Program-made: the position numbers and the translations under genes
The notes under the pieces: generated by a model
What the model saw: only the letters and a program-made list of their open reading frames with translations
The model's database searches: none
Told to the model about the DNA's origin: nothing
Shown: piece by piece, positions 28,159 to 35,817 of the stretch
Layout: each line of letters begins with the position of its first letter
Numbering within the stretch: the stretch's first letter is position 1
DNA from: Sphingomonas colocasiae
GTDB taxonomy: Bacteria; Pseudomonadota; Alphaproteobacteria; Sphingomonadales; Sphingomonadaceae
Length of the DNA: 64,000 nucleotides
Direction of reading: 5' to 3'
NCBI RefSeq assembly: GCF_019880585.1
Contig: NZ_JAINVV010000004.1
Location: forward strand, 1,302,001 to 1,366,000

Positions 28159-28533
28159 TCAGAATCCGCCGTCGAATTTGAAGCGGAAACGATAATCGCG
28201 CGGTTTGATCCGCCCGATCATCTTGTCGGGCGCGACCGATACGAGCGTGAGCGCGCCGTCCGCGACCCGCACGGGCTTGCCGGGGATCAGGTCGAACGTG
28301 CGCTTCCACCGGCCGCCGGTCACCGTCGCGCGCAGCACCACGCGCCCGGCCCATATGCAATCGGCATTGGCGGGACAGCGGCTGTCCTCGATCACGCGAT
28401 CGGGGCGAACCGTGATGCCGTCGACATAGACCCGCTGGCCAAGCCGCGCCGGGCCCTCATGGGGGCGGGCCGACGCGCTCGTCGCGCAGACGGCGAGCAA
28501 TGACAGGGCGGACAGACGAGCCAGTCTCTTCAT
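28159..28533 (-). CDS. exported protein of unknown function
   Basis: A 124-residue protein with a clear signal peptide (SALSLLAVCATSASA, cleavage near residue 23). The mature part is beta-rich and basic with a paired Cys segment, DSRCPANADCIWAG, a motif found in small secreted lipocalin-like or metallo-inhibitor-like proteins; I cannot assign a family. The gene is convergent with the ABM gene (3 bases between stops) and divergent from thiE across 86 bases. Confidence 0.72.
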   Translation of the reverse strand: MKRLARLSALSLLAVCATSASARPHEGPARLGQRVYVDGITVRPDRVIEDSRCPANADCIWAGRVVLRATVTGGRWKRTFDLIPGKPVRVADGALTLVSVAPDKMIGRIKPRDYRFRFKFDGGF

Positions 28534-28619
28534 GACCCGGTGTCTGGCATGATGGGCATGAGCCGTGGCTGAACGCGATACGGCTTCCGCAAAGCGCGCT
28601 GGCGCGATAGGGCGGGAAC

Positions 28620-29315
28620 ATGGATGAAAATGACGATCTGCTCGGCCCGCTCGATCCCGGTTTCGCCGGCCGTTTCGAACGCGACACGCGCCGCCCCGCC
28701 TGCCAGCTCTATCTGATTTCGCCGCTCGATGTCGGGGGCGATTTCACGCAGCGGCTTGCGCGCGCGCTCGATGCCGGTCCGGTCGCGGCTTTCCAGTTCC
28801 GCGTGAAGAATGTCGATCAGCACGCGTCCGCCCGCCTTGCCGAGCCGCTTCAGCGCATCTGCAGCGATCGCGACGTCGCCTTCATTGTCAATGACAGCGT
28901 CAGCCTCGCCAAGAGACTGGGGGCCGATGGCGTGCATCTGGGGCAGGGCGATGGCGATGCGCGCGATGCGCGTGCAGAACTCGGCCCGTCTGCGCAGATC
29001 GGCGTGACCTGTCATGACAGTCGGCACCTGGCGATGGACGCGGGCGAAGCGGGGGCGGACTATGTCGCTTTCGGTGCCTTCTATCCCACTGAAACGAAGG
29101 CAACGCGGCATCGTCCCGATCCGTCGATCCTGAGCTGGTGGACGACGGTGTTCGAACTGCCCTGCGTCGCGATCGGCGGCATCACGCCCGCCAATGCGCC
29201 GCCGCTGATCGCGGCCGGCGCCGATTTCCTGGCTGTGAGCGGCGCGGTGTGGAATGCCGCCGACGGCGAGGCTGCGGCGATCGGCGCATTCCAGGCGGTG
29301 CTTGGCACCGCATAG
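28620..29315 (+). CDS. thiE: thiamine phosphate synthase (ThiE-like)
   Basis: A 231-residue TIM-barrel enzyme joining HMP-PP and THZ-P in thiamine synthesis. Motifs: CQLYLISPLDVGGDF, FQFRVKN (diphosphate-binding), FIVNDSVSLAKRLGADGVHLGQGD, IGVTCHDS, ADYVAFGAFYPTETK and CVAIGGITPANAPPLIAAGADFLAV. The N-terminal 20 residues are acidic and extra to the core. No other thiamine genes or TPP riboswitch are seen, so the pathway genes are elsewhere; a TenI-like role cannot be excluded. Confidence 0.85.
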   Translation: MDENDDLLGPLDPGFAGRFERDTRRPACQLYLISPLDVGGDFTQRLARALDAGPVAAFQFRVKNVDQHASARLAEPLQRICSDRDVAFIVNDSVSLAKRLGADGVHLGQGDGDARDARAELGPSAQIGVTCHDSRHLAMDAGEAGADYVAFGAFYPTETKATRHRPDPSILSWWTTVFELPCVAIGGITPANAPPLIAAGADFLAVSGAVWNAADGEAAAIGAFQAVLGTA

Positions 29316-29348
29316 GGCGCCGGGGGCGAAGCCCCGGCGTCGATATGC

Positions 29349-29609
29349 TTATTTGCTCGATTTGGCCGAAGCCGGCGCGCTGCCATTGCCGCGCTGGTTG
29401 AGCTTGGTCACGCCATAAGCGGTGGCGGCGGCTGTCGCCACCACGCCTGCGCCGACCGCGGCGGCTGTCCACGGGTTTTCGCGCGCGGCGTTCACCGCGC
29501 TGTCGAGATATTCCCGGCCCTTTTCCAGGGCCGCATCGAATTGCGAATGGCTGGGGGCGGCGCTGCCGGTCGCCGAAGTGTCGATCGTGCCGCTTTCGAT
29601 TGTCGCCAT
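29349..29609 (-). CDS. DUF883/ElaB-like membrane-anchored protein
   Basis: An 86-residue protein. A helical N-terminal half (FDAALEKGREYLDSAVNAA) precedes ENPWTAAAVGAGVVATAAATAYGV, a single C-terminal membrane helix introduced by the NPW motif of DUF883/ElaB-type proteins, and a short tail (KLNQRGNGSAPASAKSSK). In enterobacteria relatives associate with ribosomes and are stress-induced. The gene is convergent with thiE and upstream of the minus-strand peroxiredoxin's stop. Confidence 0.72.
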   Translation of the reverse strand: MATIESGTIDTSATGSAAPSHSQFDAALEKGREYLDSAVNAARENPWTAAAVGAGVVATAAATAYGVTKLNQRGNGSAPASAKSSK

Positions 29610-29714
29610 GACGTGTCTCCATCTGGAATTGCACGTCGCGAACGCTTGGGAGCGGTAAAAATGTCCCTGCCGCGCGCCGGATTGTTGCCCGCGCGCGGCA
29701 GAAACAATTATCGG

Positions 29715-30197
29715 TCAGAGTTGGCCGAGCATGTGCTCCGCCGAGCTCACCCGATATTCGCCGGGAGCCTCGACGTTCAGTTCCTCGACGACGCCGTCAT
29801 TGACGATCATCGAGAAGCGCTGGCCGCGATGGCCAAGGCCGAACTTGGTTCCGTCCATTTCCAGGCCAACGGCGCGGGCGAAATCGCCATTGCCGTCGGC
29901 CAGCATCGTCACGGTGCCGTCGGCGCCGACGGACTTGCTCCAGGCGCCCATCACGAACGCGTCGTTGACCGCGGTGCAGGCGATCGCATCGACGCCCTTG
30001 GTCTTCAGTTCTTCGGCCTTTTCGACATAGCTGGGCAGGTGGCGGGCCGAGCAGGTGGGGGTGAAGGCGCCGGGCACCGAGAACAGCGCGACCTTGCGAC
30101 CCTTGAAGAAGCCGTTGGTGTCGACCTGCTCAAGGCCCTGCTCGCCGGGTACGGTGAAGCTGACGTCGGGAAGCGTGTCGCCGGGCTTGATCGTCAT
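29715..30197 (-). CDS. peroxiredoxin (Prx5/AhpE-type)
   Basis: A 160-residue thiol peroxidase. The peroxidatic Cys is Cys49 in VPGAFTPTCSARHLP, the Prx5-class signature; a second Cys near residue 75 (DAIACTAVND) is in the partner position. It reduces peroxides in the cytosol, probably with glutathione or thioredoxin. The start at 30197 is chosen because AAGGAGA lies about 8 bases upstream; the frame continues into the yqgE promoter without family sequence. Divergent from yqgE. Confidence 0.92.
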   Translation of the reverse strand: MTIKPGDTLPDVSFTVPGEQGLEQVDTNGFFKGRKVALFSVPGAFTPTCSARHLPSYVEKAEELKTKGVDAIACTAVNDAFVMGAWSKSVGADGTVTMLADGNGDFARAVGLEMDGTKFGLGHRGQRFSMIVNDGVVEELNVEAPGEYRVSSAEHMLGQL

Positions 30198-30291
30198 GGC
30201 ATGTTCTCCTTGGTATTTGGGTTCCGAAAACCGGGCGGAGCGTTGAGTGTCCGCATTGGCCGGCCGCCGCCAGCGCTCTATAGAGTGCGGC

Positions 30292-30852
30292 ATGGATATG
30301 CCAGCCTATCTCTCCGGCCAGCTTCTGCTGGCGCTTCCCGGCATCGGTGATCCGCGATTCGAGCGGGCGGCGATCGCGATGTGCGCGCATGACGAGAATG
30401 GCGCGCTGGGAATCGGGCTCGGCGCACTGGTCGACGGATTGGGTTTCCACGATCTCCTCCGCCAGTTCGAGATCGAGCCCGGCGTGGCGGAGGACCGGCC
30501 GATCCATGTCGGCGGTCCGGTCGAGCCCCGGCGCGGCTTCGTCCTGCACAGTCCGGACTGGGGCGGCCAGGACAGCGTGGACGTCGCCGGCCGATGGGCT
30601 CTGTCCGGCACGATCGACGTGTTGCGGGCGATCGCGGCAGGCACGGGGCCGCGCCACTGGGTGGCGGCGCTCGGCTATGCCGGCTGGTCGCCCGGTCAGC
30701 TCGATGAGGAAATGACGCGGCACGGCTGGTTCGCGGTGCCCGCGAACGACGAACTGCTGTTCGACCTTGCAGCCGGCCAGCGCTGGAATGCGGGCTATGC
30801 CTCGGCCGGCGTCGATGCCAGTCTGCTATCCCCGATCAGCGGACAGGCATGA
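30292..30852 (+). CDS. yqgE: YqgE/AlgH family (UPF0301) protein
   Basis: A 186-residue UPF0301 protein: AYLSGQLLLALPGIGDPRFERAAI, then IGLGALV, VGGPVEPRRGFVLHSPDW, ALGYAGWSPGQLDEEM and WFAVPANDELLFDL, the standard order in the family. Function is uncertain; AlgH affects alginate gene expression in Pseudomonas. Starts at 30292 or, less likely, 30298. Its TGA forms the left edge of the operator in front of ahcY. A 16-base palindrome with one mismatch (30273-30288) overlaps its start region. Confidence 0.88.
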   Translation: MDMPAYLSGQLLLALPGIGDPRFERAAIAMCAHDENGALGIGLGALVDGLGFHDLLRQFEIEPGVAEDRPIHVGGPVEPRRGFVLHSPDWGGQDSVDVAGRWALSGTIDVLRAIAAGTGPRHWVAALGYAGWSPGQLDEEMTRHGWFAVPANDELLFDLAAGQRWNAGYASAGVDASLLSPISGQA

Positions 30853-30871
30853 TATAAAGACATCTTTATAT
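30852..30871. promoter_or_regulatory. palindromic operator upstream of ahcY, candidate SahR site
   Basis: ATATAAAGA-CA-TCTTTATAT is a perfect 9-bp inverted repeat with a 2-base spacer, 89 bases before ahcY, overlapping the last base of the yqgE stop. SAM-cycle genes in many proteobacteria are controlled by the ArsR-family repressor SahR through AT-rich palindromes of this general type; I recall that from the literature and could not check the exact motif. No regulator gene lies nearby. Confidence 0.6.
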
Positions 30872-30960
30872 TTGCCTTTGGCGGCGGCGGCGGCTATCTG
30901 GCCGGCGATCGGTCGCCCGCTTTTTGGCGTGCGCGATCCCATGCCATCAGGAGATTTTTC

Positions 30961-32370
30961 GTGGCCACCGCACCCGTTGCCGATTTCAACGATTATGTCG
31001 TGAAGGACATCTCGCTCGCCGATTACGGCCGCGCGGAAATCAACATCGCCGAAACCGAGATGCCCGGCCTGATGGCGCTGCGCAGCGAATATGGCGCCGC
31101 CCAGCCACTGAAGGGCGCGCGCATCACCGGTTCGCTCCACATGACGATCCAGACCGCCGTGCTGATCGAGACGCTGACCGCGCTCGGCGCCGACGTTCGC
31201 TGGGCCACGTGCAACATCTTCTCGACGCAGGACCATGCCGCCGCCGCGATCGCCGCGTCGGGCGTGCCCGTCTTCGCGATCAAGGGCGAGAGCCTGGCCG
31301 AATATTGGGACTATGTCGGCTCGATCTTCGACTGGGGCGACGAGACCGCCAACATGATCCTCGACGATGGCGGCGACGCCACCATGTTCGCGCTCTGGGG
31401 CGCGCGCATCGAGGCGGGGGCGACCTTGCCCGAGCCCGAGAATGACGAGGAAGTCGAATTCCAGCGCGCGCTGAAGGCGTTCGTCGCGAAGAAGCCGGGC
31501 TACCTGACCGAGACGGTCAAGGCGATCAAGGGCGTCTCGGAAGAGACGACGACCGGCGTCCACCGTCTTTACGCCATCGCCAAGAAGGGCGAGCTGCCGT
31601 TCCCCGCGATCAACGTGAACGACAGCGTCACCAAGTCGAAGTTCGACAATCTCTATGGCTGCAAGGAATCGCTCGTCGACGCGATCCGCCGCGGCACCGA
31701 CGTGATGCTGGCCGGCAAGGTCGCCTGCGTCGCCGGCTTCGGCGATGTCGGCAAGGGCTCGGCCGCGTCGCTGCGCAATGGCGGCGCGCGCGTGCTGGTG
31801 ACCGAGATCGATCCGATCTGCGCGCTCCAGGCCGCGATGGAAGGCTATGAGGTCGTGACGATGGAGGAAGCGGTCGCCCGCGCCGACATCTTCTGCACCG
31901 CCACGGGCAATGCCGATGTGATCACCGCCGATCACATGAAAGGCATGAAGAACATGGCGATCGTCTGCAACATCGGCCACTTCGACAGCGAGATCCAGAT
32001 CTCCGCACTGTCGAACTACAAGTGGACCGAAGTGAAGCCGCAGGTCGACCTGGTCGAATTCCCCGACGGCAAGCAGATCATCATCCTGTCCAAGGGCCGC
32101 TTGGTGAATCTGGGCAATGCGACCGGCCATCCCAGCTTCGTGATGTCGTCGAGCTTCACCAACCAGGTGCTCGCGCAGATCGAACTGTGGAGCAATTCGG
32201 CAGCCTATCAGAACGAGGTCTATGTCCTGCCCAAGCATCTCGACGAAAAGGTCGCGATGCTCCACCTGGAAAAGCTGGGCGTGAAGCTGACCACGCTGAC
32301 CAGGAAGCAGGCCGACTATATCGGCGTGCCGGTCGAAGGTCCGTTCAAGCCGGATCATTACCGCTACTGA
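30961..32370 (+). CDS. ahcY: S-adenosylhomocysteine hydrolase
   Basis: A 469-residue NAD-dependent adenosylhomocysteinase, splitting SAH into adenosine and homocysteine and so relieving product inhibition of methyltransferases. Motifs: [15 protein letters not shown], catalytic [11 protein letters not shown], the Rossmann loop [15 protein letters not shown] and [12 protein letters not shown]. The C-terminal PDHYRY is the canonical end. The sequence has the approximately 40-residue insertion common to many bacterial enzymes ([16 protein letters not shown]). Start is GTG with AGGAG 7 bases upstream. Confidence 0.97.
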   Translation: MATAPVADFNDYVVKDISLADYGRAEINIAETEMPGLMALRSEYGAAQPLKGARITGSLHMTIQTAVLIETLTALGADVRWATCNIFSTQDHAAAAIAASGVPVFAIKGESLAEYWDYVGSIFDWGDETANMILDDGGDATMFALWGARIEAGATLPEPENDEEVEFQRALKAFVAKKPGYLTETVKAIKGVSEETTTGVHRLYAIAKKGELPFPAINVNDSVTKSKFDNLYGCKESLVDAIRRGTDVMLAGKVACVAGFGDVGKGSAASLRNGGARVLVTEIDPICALQAAMEGYEVVTMEEAVARADIFCTATGNADVITADHMKGMKNMAIVCNIGHFDSEIQISALSNYKWTEVKPQVDLVEFPDGKQIIILSKGRLVNLGNATGHPSFVMSSSFTNQVLAQIELWSNSAAYQNEVYVLPKHLDEKVAMLHLEKLGVKLTTLTRKQADYIGVPVEGPFKPDHYRY

Positions 32371-32417
32371 TGCCGGTTTCCGCCGCAAGCGGCGGAAATC
32401 CTCGCATGATGGATCCT

Positions 32418-32456
32418 GCATGTCCCGTATGGCGAGAGCCGTGCGGGACATGCTTT
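32418..32456 (+). terminator. hairpin terminator of ahcY
   Basis: GCATGTCCCG pairs with CGGGACATGC; an inner stem ATGGC-GAGA-GCCGT stacks on it with a T-G pair, giving a continuous hairpin of about 16 bp. A modest T-rich tail (TTTGTTG) follows. It lies 48 bases after the ahcY stop. Confidence 0.75.
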
Positions 32457-32472
32457 GTTGCAATTCAGCAAC

Positions 32473-32508
32473 ATGACTCTCCGATTGCGCGCGGAGAGTC
32501 ATTTTGTT
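32473..32508 (+). terminator. second hairpin in the ahcY-TonB receptor gap
   Basis: ATGACTCTCCG pairs perfectly with CGGAGAGTCAT around an 8-base loop (ATTGCGCG), followed by TTTGTTGTT. It may be a back-up terminator for ahcY, or part of the 5' leader of the TonB receptor gene, whose start is about 60 bases on. Confidence 0.6.
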
Positions 32509-32569
32509 GTTGGCGAAGGCAAATGGAGGATTAGTCTTTTCCTGTCCTTGTCTGGGAAGGATGGAAAAT

Positions 32570-35500
32570 ATGCTTCGCACTTATCAGCTTTCGCTGACTG
32601 CGTCGGCTATTGCAATTGCGCTTGTTGCTAAGCCGGTTCTTGCGCAGGACTCGAATCAACCACTTCCGCAAACAGATCAGCAGGAAACGAGCGACGAGAA
32701 AGTCATCGTCGTCACCGGTTCCCGCATTCGTCGTTCGAATTTCGATACGCCGGCGCCGGTGGCCGTCGTCACGCGCGATGAGCGCATCCTCGCCGGATCG
32801 ACATCCACGGCGGACGCGATTCAGAGTTCGACGGTCACTTCGGGTACTTCGCAGATCAACGGATCCTTCCTGGGCTTCGTTTCCGAAGGTGGCCCGGCCG
32901 CGAACACGATCGGCCTTCGCGGCCTCAGTTCCTCGCGCACGCTTGTGCTGCTCAACGGCCGCCGGCTGGCGCCCGCGGGAGCGGGGCCGCAGCTTGTTTC
33001 GGCCGATCTGAACGTGTTGCCGAGTACCATCGTCGATCGGGTCGAGGTGCTGAAGGAAGGTGCGTCGGCGGTTTACGGTTCCGATGCCATTGCCGGTGTC
33101 GTGAATATCATCACCGATGCCAGGTTCGACGGCCTGACCCTCGACGCCTTCACCAACCAGCCCGTCCAGCATGGCGGCGGCGGCCGGAATTACCGCCTGT
33201 CCGCGACGGCCGGCAAGGTGTTCGATCGCGGGCATATCACCGCCGCATTCGAATATCGGGAGACGACCGGCCTGCGCGTGGGCGATCGCAAGGCATTCGC
33301 CTGCCCGCGCGATCTCTATTTCAGCCCGACCACGGGCGCGGAAGTGGGGCAGAAGGATCCTGCGACCGGACAGCTTCAATGTTTCCCGTATACGACGGGC
33401 GGTGGCGTGGGCATCGCCAGCGGCTACGGCATCGCGCAAAGCTTCACCGTGCCGGCCAGCCGCATCACTTATCTGAATGACAACATCAACACGATCGGCG
33501 CGGTCAACGGGATCGATCGCGTCGGCCCGAGTCAGACCCAGTTGCGGGATCATGTGCTGTCGCCGATCCGCACCTATACCGGCTATCTCAATGCCGCGCA
33601 TGAACTGGGTATATTGGGCGATGCCGAAATCTATGGCGAAGCGCTGTTCACACGTCGCGAGTCCTATCAGGACAATACCTATCAGCTGAATCTCAGCGGC
33701 GGGGGGCTTTCGCCGGACAACCAGATCTATGGCGGCAGCTATTACGGTACACCGATTTCGGTCTATGGTTATCCGACCAGTCCGTTCTTCCCGAATTCGC
33801 TGGCAGCCGCCGGCTACAACATCTTCACGCCGTTCATCGTCCCCAGCCGGACAACGCGCAGTTCCCAGCGCGTCGATTTCGCCCGCGGCAATGTTGGCAT
33901 CAGGGGCGATATCGGACTGGGGGATTGGCGCTACGACGCGAATTTCCAGTATTCGCACACCCGGGCGCGGTACAGCGTGCAGCAGATCGACGTGACCCGG
34001 CTGAACAATGCGCTTCAGACGGTCGTCGCGCCGGCCGGCACGCCGGCCAATCTGATCACGACCGCCGAACCGGGGCAGGCCGGGGCCGGCACCGCCTATA
34101 CATGCGCATCGAACGTCAGAAATGGTGCGCTCGTCGCCGGGGCGAACTGCGTGCCGCTCAATCTCTACAGCGCGTCGATTCTCATGAAGGGCCAGATTCC
34201 GGACAATGTGTTCGATTATCTCTGGACCGATCATGTCGGGCGGACGACATTCAAGCAGAAGACCTTCTCGCTGAACTTCGACGGCACCTTGTTCGAATTG
34301 CCGGCGGGCAAGGTCGGTGCGGCGATCGGTTATGAGCATCGCTACGATTACATCAACGATCGTCCGTCCGCCGCTGCGCTCGCCGGCACGCTGTACAACT
34401 ACAGTTCCGCAGGCAACACGCGCGGCAGCGACATCGTCAATGAAGTCTATGGCGAGCTCAACATCCCGCTGCTGAAGGATACGCCCTTCTTCTACCGTCT
34501 CGAACTGGCGGCGTCCGGCCGGTACACCCATTACCGGTCATATGGTGCCGAAACCACCTATCGCTTCAATGCGAACTGGTCGCCGATCGAGGAGGTCCGG
34601 TTCCGCGGCAGCTACGGCACCTCGTTCCGCGCGCCGAACCTGTACGAGCAATATGTCGCGGATCAGACCGGATTTTACGGCGGCAATGTTGATCCGTGCA
34701 GCGGCTTCGGCGATCTGGAATCATCATCGACCGTCTACAAGAACTGCTTGGCGGTCCTCACGCCTATCCTCGGTTCCGATGATCCGACGACGCCTGAAGT
34801 CGAGGGCGCACCGGCCTTCATCGCCACGTCCGGCCCGACGGTCACCACCAAGGGCGGGGCGGGGCTGTTGAAGGCGGAACGTTCGCGGTCCTGGGGCGGC
34901 GGCGTGGTGCTGACCGCGCCGCGCACCGTCGCGGATCTCCAGCTTGCGATCGATTATTTCGACGTGCTGGTGCGCGACGAGGTGACCGTGCTCAACAACC
35001 TTGTCCTGACACGCTGCTACGAAGCTGACGATTTCGGGCCGAACAACCAATATTGCTCGCTGATCAGTCCACGCTTGCCCGCAAGCGATCCGCAGCGCGG
35101 CAATCTCGACGCGTTCGATAATCCGTATCTCAACGTGGCGCAGCAACGCGTGCGCGGCATCGATTTCGATCTGCGCTATGCGACCGATCTGTTCGGCGGC
35201 AAGTTCGTGGCGCATGCGCAGGCGACGCGGATGATCGACCAGATCTTCCAGTTGTTCGCGACCGACGATCCCGAGGATTATAACGGCACGCTCGGGGTTC
35301 AGGGCGCGGGCGCGGGGCCGAAATGGGTCGCCTCTCTCGACCTTCGATACACCTTGCCGTCCGAAAAGATCGTCCTGCGCTATGGCCTTGAATATGTCGG
35401 GCCGCAGGATTCGAACGACGACGAACTGGCGGTCGCGCCTTTCCTGGGACAGGTGGTAACCGATCTCCGTGCAGAGGCCTATTGGGAACACAGCCTGTCC

Positions 35501-35692
35501 GTCCAGTTCCGCTGGGAAGATGTGGGGCAGGTGACCCTGGGCGTGACCAATTTGTTCAACACGAAACCGCCGCGGATCAGCTCCTACCCGACATCGGCGG
35601 GGCAGTTCACGCGGATCGGCAATTACTTCAACTCCAGCAACTACGATATTCTGGGACGGCAGCTCTATCTGAACGTCACGCGTAGTTTCTGA
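32570..35692 (+). CDS. TonB-dependent outer-membrane receptor
   Basis: A 1040-residue beta-barrel receptor. Signal peptide ends near AKPVLAQ; then a Gln-rich linker, the TonB-box-like KVIVVTGSRIRR, a plug domain with IGLRGLSSSRTLVLLNGRRLAP and VDRVEVLKEGASAVYGSDAIAGVVNI, and a 22-strand barrel ending in a typical C-terminal Phe (LNVTRSF). It imports scarce ligands using TonB energy. The barrel has acidic Tyr-containing loops, for example ATDDPEDYNG and CYEADDFG. The start at 32570 puts GAAGG 9 bases upstream; ATG at 32561 is the alternative. Such large sphingomonad receptors often take up glycans or aromatic compounds, but the ligand is not deducible. Confidence 0.93.
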   Translation: MLRTYQLSLTASAIAIALVAKPVLAQDSNQPLPQTDQQETSDEKVIVVTGSRIRRSNFDTPAPVAVVTRDERILAGSTSTADAIQSSTVTSGTSQINGSFLGFVSEGGPAANTIGLRGLSSSRTLVLLNGRRLAPAGAGPQLVSADLNVLPSTIVDRVEVLKEGASAVYGSDAIAGVVNIITDARFDGLTLDAFTNQPVQHGGGGRNYRLSATAGKVFDRGHITAAFEYRETTGLRVGDRKAFACPRDLYFSPTTGAEVGQKDPATGQLQCFPYTTGGGVGIASGYGIAQSFTVPASRITYLNDNINTIGAVNGIDRVGPSQTQLRDHVLSPIRTYTGYLNAAHELGILGDAEIYGEALFTRRESYQDNTYQLNLSGGGLSPDNQIYGGSYYGTPISVYGYPTSPFFPNSLAAAGYNIFTPFIVPSRTTRSSQRVDFARGNVGIRGDIGLGDWRYDANFQYSHTRARYSVQQIDVTRLNNALQTVVAPAGTPANLITTAEPGQAGAGTAYTCASNVRNGALVAGANCVPLNLYSASILMKGQIPDNVFDYLWTDHVGRTTFKQKTFSLNFDGTLFELPAGKVGAAIGYEHRYDYINDRPSAAALAGTLYNYSSAGNTRGSDIVNEVYGELNIPLLKDTPFFYRLELAASGRYTHYRSYGAETTYRFNANWSPIEEVRFRGSYGTSFRAPNLYEQYVADQTGFYGGNVDPCSGFGDLESSSTVYKNCLAVLTPILGSDDPTTPEVEGAPAFIATSGPTVTTKGGAGLLKAERSRSWGGGVVLTAPRTVADLQLAIDYFDVLVRDEVTVLNNLVLTRCYEADDFGPNNQYCSLISPRLPASDPQRGNLDAFDNPYLNVAQQRVRGIDFDLRYATDLFGGKFVAHAQATRMIDQIFQLFATDDPEDYNGTLGVQGAGAGPKWVASLDLRYTLPSEKIVLRYGLEYVGPQDSNDDELAVAPFLGQVVTDLRAEAYWEHSLSVQFRWEDVGQVTLGVTNLFNTKPPRISSYPTSAGQFTRIGNYFNSSNYDILGRQLYLNVTRSF

Positions 35693-35717
35693 TCGACTGT
35701 TCTGGCCGGATGACTTG

Positions 35718-35749
35718 CGGGCGCCGCTGCTGCGGCGCCCGTCTTGTTT
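35718..35749 (+). terminator. rho-independent terminator of the TonB receptor gene
   Basis: A 10-bp GC stem, CGGGCGCCGC-TGCT-GCGGCGCCCG, followed by TCTTGTTT. It starts 26 bases after the receptor stop and separates the receptor from the sulfotransferase gene. Confidence 0.85.
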
Positions 35750-35817
35750 GAAAGCATGCCGGATCCGCATGAAATGCTTCCACCCTGGGCGATCAGGCTC
35801 TAGGCTTTCTCAAGCTG

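Noticed and set aside
28534-28619. TPP riboswitch upstream of thiE
   Set aside because: No CTGAGA or downstream TPP-box elements, and the gap is too short.
30873-30960. SAH riboswitch upstream of ahcY
   Set aside because: The leader lacks the conserved SAH-riboswitch core; only the palindromic operator and a Shine-Dalgarno are seen.
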